Position numbers and translations under genes: made by a program
Shown: positions 13,438 through 17,127 of the stretch, in pieces
Numbering within the stretch: position 1 is the stretch's first letter
Layout of the letters: the number at the start of each line of letters is the position of its first letter
NCBI GenBank assembly: GCA_050010255.1
Contig: JBEKLJ010000084.1
Coordinates: forward strand, 1-17,127
Direction of reading: 5' to 3'
DNA: 17,127 bases
DNA from: JBEKLJ01 sp050010255
GTDB lineage: Bacteria > Acidobacteriota > Terriglobia > Bryobacterales > Bryobacteraceae
Notes under the pieces: model-generated
Told to the model about the DNA's origin: nothing
The model's database searches: none
Seen by the model: the letters and a program-made list of their open reading frames with translations, nothing else

Positions 13438-15208
13438 TTCCGGTTTCGCGTCTGTGATTGCCCGGAGCTGCGCCGCCGTGTCGCCGGGTGAAGGCCATCC
13501 GCAGGCCCCGGCGCGCGTGTACCCAGACTGCGTAGAGGACCAGGTACGCCACCGCGAAGGGAAGGGCGACGATCTGGGCTGTGGCACGGACGGAGCCCGC
13601 ACCGGAGAAACCCGTGCGCGTGGCCGCCAGGCGGACCAGAATGCCCGAGTGCCCGCGGTCAAGCCACAAGTAATCGGCGTTCTCGTTGATGACGAACACC
13701 TTGGCTGGCAAGCGGGCGGCGATGGCCCACTTCCACTTGGTCATGATCGGGTCGCCCGAGCAAATGATGCCGGCAACGGAGTAGCCGCCCGCCCGCAGCT
13801 CCGCGTAGAGCCGCTTGCGCCCCAGGCGGCCGGCGTAGTCCGAGACGCGGAACACACGGGTCTGATCCGGCCAGCCGGCGGGCAGGCCCGGGTAGCAGGT
13901 GACCAGATCGATGGTGACGTCCTGGCCCAGCGTCGCGCGCAGCACCGGCAGCACACGCTCGGCGACGGCGCGCGCGCCGCTCTCGACCACGAGCACACGC
14001 TCGATCGGCGGGATGCGGGCCGGCGCGGAATCGAGCACCTCGGCGAAACGCCGCGCAACCCGTTCCCAGGAGAAGCTCGCGGCCACCATCTCCCGCCCCC
14101 GCGCTGCCATGCGACGGTTTTCATCCACGGATTCCAGCAGTTCCAGGCAGCGGGCGGCGAAATCCTCAGGGCGGTCCGCAATCCGGATATCATCCGGCGG
14201 ATGAACCTCCAAGCCCTCCGCGCCCACCGTCGTGGAGACCACGGGGATGCCCGCCGCCATGGCTTCGTAGATCTTCAGCCGCGTCCCGCCGCCGATGCGC
14301 AACGGGACCACGGAGACCCCTGAGCCCCACAGGTATGGCCGTATATCCGGGACGGTGCCCGTAACCCGCACCCCTGTATCCTTCCGCGCCAGTCCAGCGA
14401 TTCCCGGCGGCGGATTCCGGCCCGCGATTATGAACGTGCAGCCTGGCCGGCGCCGCCGGATCAGCGGCAGAACCTCTCGTACGAAGTACCCGACGCCATC
14501 CGCATTCGCCCGCCAGTCCATCGCGCCGACGAATACCAGGTCCGCCACGCGCTCACTGAACGCCGGCCGAGCGAAGTACTCGAGATCCACGCCGGTCGGG
14601 ATCTGGGAGATGCGCTCGGCGCCGAACAGTGTCCGCATCAGTCCGGCATCCACCGCCGACACTGCGATGATGTGGCCCGCCGCCCGGCACGCCTGGCGCT
14701 CATAGGCAAACAGCCGATTCGCCTGCAGCCGGAAGTACAGCTTGCGTGCGGGGTCCCGCGCGCTCTCGGCGTGCCGGCGCCAGATCATCGTCTCCACGTT
14801 GTGCTGGAAGAGCACGCTGCGCTCCAGCCGCGGACACGAAAACGCCATCGCCAGGAAATCCACTACCATACGGTCAAACGACTCCCGGCTCAGCAGCGCT
14901 TCGAGAAACCGCTTCAGCTCCGCCGAAGCATAGAGGCTGATCGCCACCGGCACCCGCGAAAAGACTCCGGCCGCAACCTGCGCGACAAACCGAATCGAGC
15001 CTTTGTCAAGCACCGCATGGGGGATGGGGTAGGCGCGCGCCGAGTACTCGCTGGCCCGCCGCGGGCCTTCCGGGTGCGCCGGATCCTCATACGCTACGTA
15101 GTGAACTTCGTGCCAGCGCGCGAGCCATTTCAGAATCCCGAGCGTGCGGATCTGGCCCCCCTTGGTCGTGGGGTGCAGGAATTCCGGGCCGACCCAGAGG
15201 ATCCTCAT
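13415..15208 (-). CDS. two-part glycosyltransferase (GT4-type plus membrane-anchored C-terminal domain)
   Basis: This is a 597-residue protein. The ATG at 15208 overlaps the dehydrogenase stop in an ATGA junction. Residues 1-395 are a GT-B glycosyltransferase: an N-terminal domain beginning 'MRILWVGPEFLHPTTKGGQI', a linker 'GVDLEYF' at about 206, 'DLVFVGAMDWRANADGV', and the nucleotide-sugar site 'GGGTRLKIYEAMAAGIPVVST' (307-326), all typical of group 1/GT4 enzymes. Residues about 403-570 are a second alpha/beta domain ('RVLVVESGARAVAERVLPVLR', 'DLVTCYPGLPAGWPDQTRVF', 'INENADYLWLDRGHSG'). It has a hydrophobic segment at 541-563 followed by Arg-rich residues, and looks distantly like a GT9-type or similar Rossmann domain with a membrane anchor. 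The protein probably transfers sugars to a lipid-linked polysaccharide at the inner membrane. Donor and acceptor are unknown. Confidence 0.85.
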   Translation of the reverse strand: MRILWVGPEFLHPTTKGGQIRTLGILKWLARWHEVHYVAYEDPAHPEGPRRASEYSARAYPIPHAVLDKGSIRFVAQVAAGVFSRVPVAISLYASAELKRFLEALLSRESFDRMVVDFLAMAFSCPRLERSVLFQHNVETMIWRRHAESARDPARKLYFRLQANRLFAYERQACRAAGHIIAVSAVDAGLMRTLFGAERISQIPTGVDLEYFARPAFSERVADLVFVGAMDWRANADGVGYFVREVLPLIRRRRPGCTFIIAGRNPPPGIAGLARKDTGVRVTGTVPDIRPYLWGSGVSVVPLRIGGGTRLKIYEAMAAGIPVVSTTVGAEGLEVHPPDDIRIADRPEDFAARCLELLESVDENRRMAARGREMVAASFSWERVARRFAEVLDSAPARIPPIERVLVVESGARAVAERVLPVLRATLGQDVTIDLVTCYPGLPAGWPDQTRVFRVSDYAGRLGRKRLYAELRAGGYSVAGIICSGDPIMTKWKWAIAARLPAKVFVINENADYLWLDRGHSGILVRLAATRTGFSGAGSVRATAQIVALPFAVAYLVLYAVWVHARRGLRMAFTRRHGGAAPGNHRRETGNEHTVPD

Positions 15209-16527
15209 AAAGCGGCCGGTGGCGTAGGACCGGCGAAGGCCAAGGCCGGATGGGCCGCCGTCAGGTCGAGCACCGGCAGGCCGCTCCGCCGAATCTGCTC
15301 GGCATAGACGGGGGCGGGTTTCTGTGCCACGACCAGGTGCTGGGCCCACGCCAGGGTATCCTCCAAGCGGCAGTCGAGCAGCCGCTCCACATGGGGGATG
15401 GCACTGAGGATGAACCGCTGGTTGCTGCCATAGATCTGGTCGAACCGGATCTGGGGATCGAAGACGCGCAGGTCGCAGCCCTTGCCGATCAGGGTTTCGA
15501 GCAGGGCCACGACTGCGCTCTCGCGCAAGTCGTCCGTGTTCTCCTTGAAGGCCAGCCCGAAGACGCCGATGCGCTCCGCCGGCAGATCCAGCACGCCGCG
15601 AATGGCGCGGGCCAGGTGCGCCTGGTTGGACGGCAGGATGGATTCGATTAGCGGCAGTTGGAGATCCAGCCGCGCGGCACGGTAAACCAGGGCGCGCAGG
15701 TCTTTCGGAAGACAGGAACCGCCAAAGGCGAAGCCAGGCTGGAGGTACGCCGGGGAGATGTTCAACCGCCCGTCGCGACAGAGAGTGCCCATTACCTCGC
15801 CGGCATCGATGCCCAACTCGGCGCTGAGGGCGCCGATCTCGTTGGCGAAGGTGATCTTCAGGGCATGAAAGGCATTGCACGCGTACTTGATCATCTCCGC
15901 CGCGCGCAGCGAGACCAGGCACGGCGCGACCCCAAGCGGCGCATAGAGCGCGGCCACGCACCGGACCGCCTCCGGATCCGAGCCGCCGATGACAATCAGG
16001 GAAGGCTCCATGAAGTCGCGTACCGCGGCGCCCTCGCGCAGGAACTCCGGGTTGGAGACGACGACGGCGCGGGCCGGGTCTCCCAGGGCAGGCGCGACCA
16101 CCTCCTCGCAGGTGCCCGGAAACACGGTGCTGCGAATGGCGACGATGAGCGGCTCGGAGCGGCGCGGCAGGCACTCGCCGATCTCACCTGCCACGCGGCG
16201 CAACTGCTCGAGACCTAGATCGCCGTTGCGCTCCGGCGGCGTGCCCACGCAAACCAGGGCCAGGCCGGCCTGTTCGAGCGCCTCGGGCAGGCACGCGGAG
16301 GCAGACAGCCGCCCAGCGGCCACATTCGTCCGGACCAGCTCCGGGAGGCCAGGTTCGTAAAAAGGAGCGCGCCCGGCCAGCACGGCATTCACCTTGAACT
16401 CATCGCGGTCCACGCCCACCACGCGGTGGCCGAGCTCGGCCAGACAGGCGGCGCTGACGCAGCCCACATAACCCAAACCGACCACGGCCACGCCGGTCCT
16501 AGCTTTCATGCTGGAGGGCGGTTCCAT
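15205..16527 (-). CDS. UDP-glucose/GDP-mannose-type nucleotide-sugar 6-dehydrogenase
   Basis: This is a 440-residue enzyme of the UDP-glucose/GDP-mannose dehydrogenase family. It oxidises a nucleotide hexose twice with NAD+ to the uronic acid. The NAD site is 'VAVVGLGYVGCVSAACLAELG' (13-33), then 'VCVGTPPERNGDLGL' (92-106) and 'SNPEFLREGAAVRDF' (158-172). The central helix is 'AAEMIKYACNAFHALKITFAN' (209-229), and the catalytic cysteine is Cys272 in 'PGFAFGGSCLPKDLRAL'. The C-terminal domain has 'LAFKENTDDLRESAVVALLE'. The wording around Cys272 and 'LIGKGCDLRVFDP' resembles the GDP-mannose dehydrogenase AlgD more than typical Ugd, so the product may be GDP-mannuronate; the sequence alone does not settle it. 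It is the first gene of the operon. AGGA lies 5 nt before ATG 16527; ATG 16509 is an alternative start. Confidence 0.92.
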   Translation of the reverse strand: MEPPSSMKARTGVAVVGLGYVGCVSAACLAELGHRVVGVDRDEFKVNAVLAGRAPFYEPGLPELVRTNVAAGRLSASACLPEALEQAGLALVCVGTPPERNGDLGLEQLRRVAGEIGECLPRRSEPLIVAIRSTVFPGTCEEVVAPALGDPARAVVVSNPEFLREGAAVRDFMEPSLIVIGGSDPEAVRCVAALYAPLGVAPCLVSLRAAEMIKYACNAFHALKITFANEIGALSAELGIDAGEVMGTLCRDGRLNISPAYLQPGFAFGGSCLPKDLRALVYRAARLDLQLPLIESILPSNQAHLARAIRGVLDLPAERIGVFGLAFKENTDDLRESAVVALLETLIGKGCDLRVFDPQIRFDQIYGSNQRFILSAIPHVERLLDCRLEDTLAWAQHLVVAQKPAPVYAEQIRRSGLPVLDLTAAHPALAFAGPTPPAAL

Positions 16528-16771
16528 CGGAATCCTGGCTCGCAGAATAGCATCATGGCACGCACGCGTGTGTCCGCCAGCCGGCGCGGGACCGCTTCAG
16601 TTGGGGTGCGCGACATGAGAAGTCTGAGCGTAGGGGGTACGTCAGACTGAGCCGCGATCCCAAGGGAGCCGTCTGCCGGAGTGACGCGATGGATCAGATC
16701 GAAAGCGCATGGAAGCACACGATGATTATGGAAGGACGCGGATGGCGGTCCTCGTCGCGGATCGCACTTCG
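16528..16771. other. 244-bp intergenic region upstream of the polysaccharide operon
   Basis: No gene is supported; the minus-strand frame at 16506-16718 runs into the dehydrogenase start out of frame and has no recognisable domain. The region contains the stem-loop at 16621-16648. A TATTCT -10-like box at 16544-16549 (minus strand), 17 bp before the dehydrogenase ATG, has no convincing -35 partner. Confidence 0.5.
16621..16648 (-). terminator. strong stem-loop between the GH74 gene and the polysaccharide operon
   Basis: AGTCTGA-g-CGTA (16621-16632) pairs with TACG-TCAGACT (16638-16648): 11 base pairs with one bulged base and a 5-nt loop. It lies about 124 bp after the GH74 stop and 94 bp before the dehydrogenase start on the same strand. 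It lacks a T-run, so it may be a terminator, an attenuator-like leader element or a protein site. Confidence 0.4.
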
Positions 16772-17127
16772 TCAGGGCGCAACCAGCAACTCTCGCATGA
16801 ACTCAGACGACTTCAGAGTTGGCGTCCGCAGGGCAGAGTGTGGAGCGCCCGCGGCGATGTCCCCGTAGACAATACCGCGGCCCTGCGTGCCGACGTAAAC
16901 GCGGCCGTAAATCCGCGGGTCGCCCGTGATCGTGCCGAGAAAGCCATACTGATGGGCATCGTCATTGATGCGGGTCCAGGAAGCCCCGGCGTCATCGGAC
17001 CGGAAGATCCCGTAGACTCCGCTCACCGTCCCGATCACGTACACGGCGGGGTACGAGGCGCCGGGAGCCGACATGCCGAACCCGATCAGCGGGGCGTCGT
17101 CAACTGTGCCGACCTTGGTGAAGCTGG
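16772..17127 (-). CDS. GH74 xyloglucanase, C-terminal fragment (5' end outside window)
   Basis: The frame is open to the right edge and encodes the last 117 or so residues before the stop at 16772. The sequence reads 'DDAPLIGFGMSAPGASYPAVY', 'GVYGIFRSDDAGASWTRINDD', 'AHQYGFLGTITGDPRIYGRVY' and 'VGTQGRGIVYGDI'. This is the characteristic final blade of GH74 seven-bladed-propeller xyloglucanases, where 'RSDD-G-SW-RINDD-HQYG' and 'GDPRIYGRVYVGT-GRGI-YGD' recur. Those enzymes cleave the glucan backbone of plant xyloglucan outside the cell. After 'YGDI' only a 25 to 26-residue non-conserved tail follows, with no carbohydrate-binding module. The catalytic aspartates lie in the missing part, so activity cannot be judged. 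The general BNR/sialidase-like class is the fallback call. Confidence 0.85.
   Translation of the reverse strand, partial: SFTKVGTVDDAPLIGFGMSAPGASYPAVYVIGTVSGVYGIFRSDDAGASWTRINDDAHQYGFLGTITGDPRIYGRVYVGTQGRGIVYGDIAAGAPHSALRTPTLKSSEFMRELLVAP

Noticed and set aside
13438..13662. N-terminal extension of the hydrolase frame
   Set aside because: It is out-of-frame glycosyltransferase sequence, rich in Arg/Ser/Pro. The hydrolase fold begins after Met at 13437.
15209..16174. Upstream extension of the glycosyltransferase frame to 16174
   Set aside because: This part is the dehydrogenase gene read out of frame. The true start is the ATGA overlap at 15208, where conserved transferase sequence begins.
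16506..16718. 70-codon minus-strand frame upstream of the dehydrogenase
   Set aside because: It contains the stem-loop, overlaps the dehydrogenase start in another frame and shows no protein-like conservation pattern.

Overview
The window is 17.1 kb of GC-rich DNA, densely coding and mostly on the minus strand. The gene families suggest an acidobacterium, perhaps near Bryobacterales/Solibacter. The pointers are a Tat-exported Gfo/Idh/MocA oxidoreductase, a secreted protein with carboxypeptidase-regulatory-like repeats, a DUF2911 protein, a divergent S41 peptidase homologue and a GH74 xyloglucanase. This placement rests on recalled family distribution; there is no rRNA or tRNA here to anchor it.

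Layout, left to right. 1-1811: a TetR repressor and the 5' part of an overlapping TolC-type outer membrane factor gene, read leftwards out of the window from a recognisable promoter/operator. 1903-3882: a lytic transglycosylase followed 42 bp later by an S41/Ctp homologue whose catalytic lysine is replaced by aspartate. 3961-5749: a Tat-secreted oxidoreductase gene bracketed by two copies of a 120-bp direct repeat, one of which is the 3' end of an intact OmpA-like gene (5646-6485). 6639-7892: a secreted repeat protein. 7893-8378: a non-coding stretch with dispersed repeat blocks that also occur upstream of the OmpA-like gene. 8379-9758: fumC (plus strand), converging on a DUF2911 gene (9777-10319). 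10425-11984: a secreted M28 metallopeptidase (plus), then a small RodZ-type HTH protein (12169-12540). 12595-16527: a three-gene minus-strand operon with overlapping reading frames (nucleotide-sugar dehydrogenase, two-part glycosyltransferase, alpha/beta hydrolase), probably for surface polysaccharide. 16772-17127: the C-terminal end of a GH74 xyloglucanase.

Together the genes are envelope-centred: efflux, peptidoglycan turnover, outer-membrane/peptidoglycan attachment, exopolysaccharide precursor and transfer, and extracellular degradation. The observations most worth a second look are the repeat-bracketed oxidoreductase cassette, the apparent pseudoprotease paired with a peptidoglycan hydrolase, the two-block intergenic repeat, and the membrane-anchored extra domain of the glycosyltransferase. 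No CRISPR array, transposase, integrase, rRNA or tRNA was seen.
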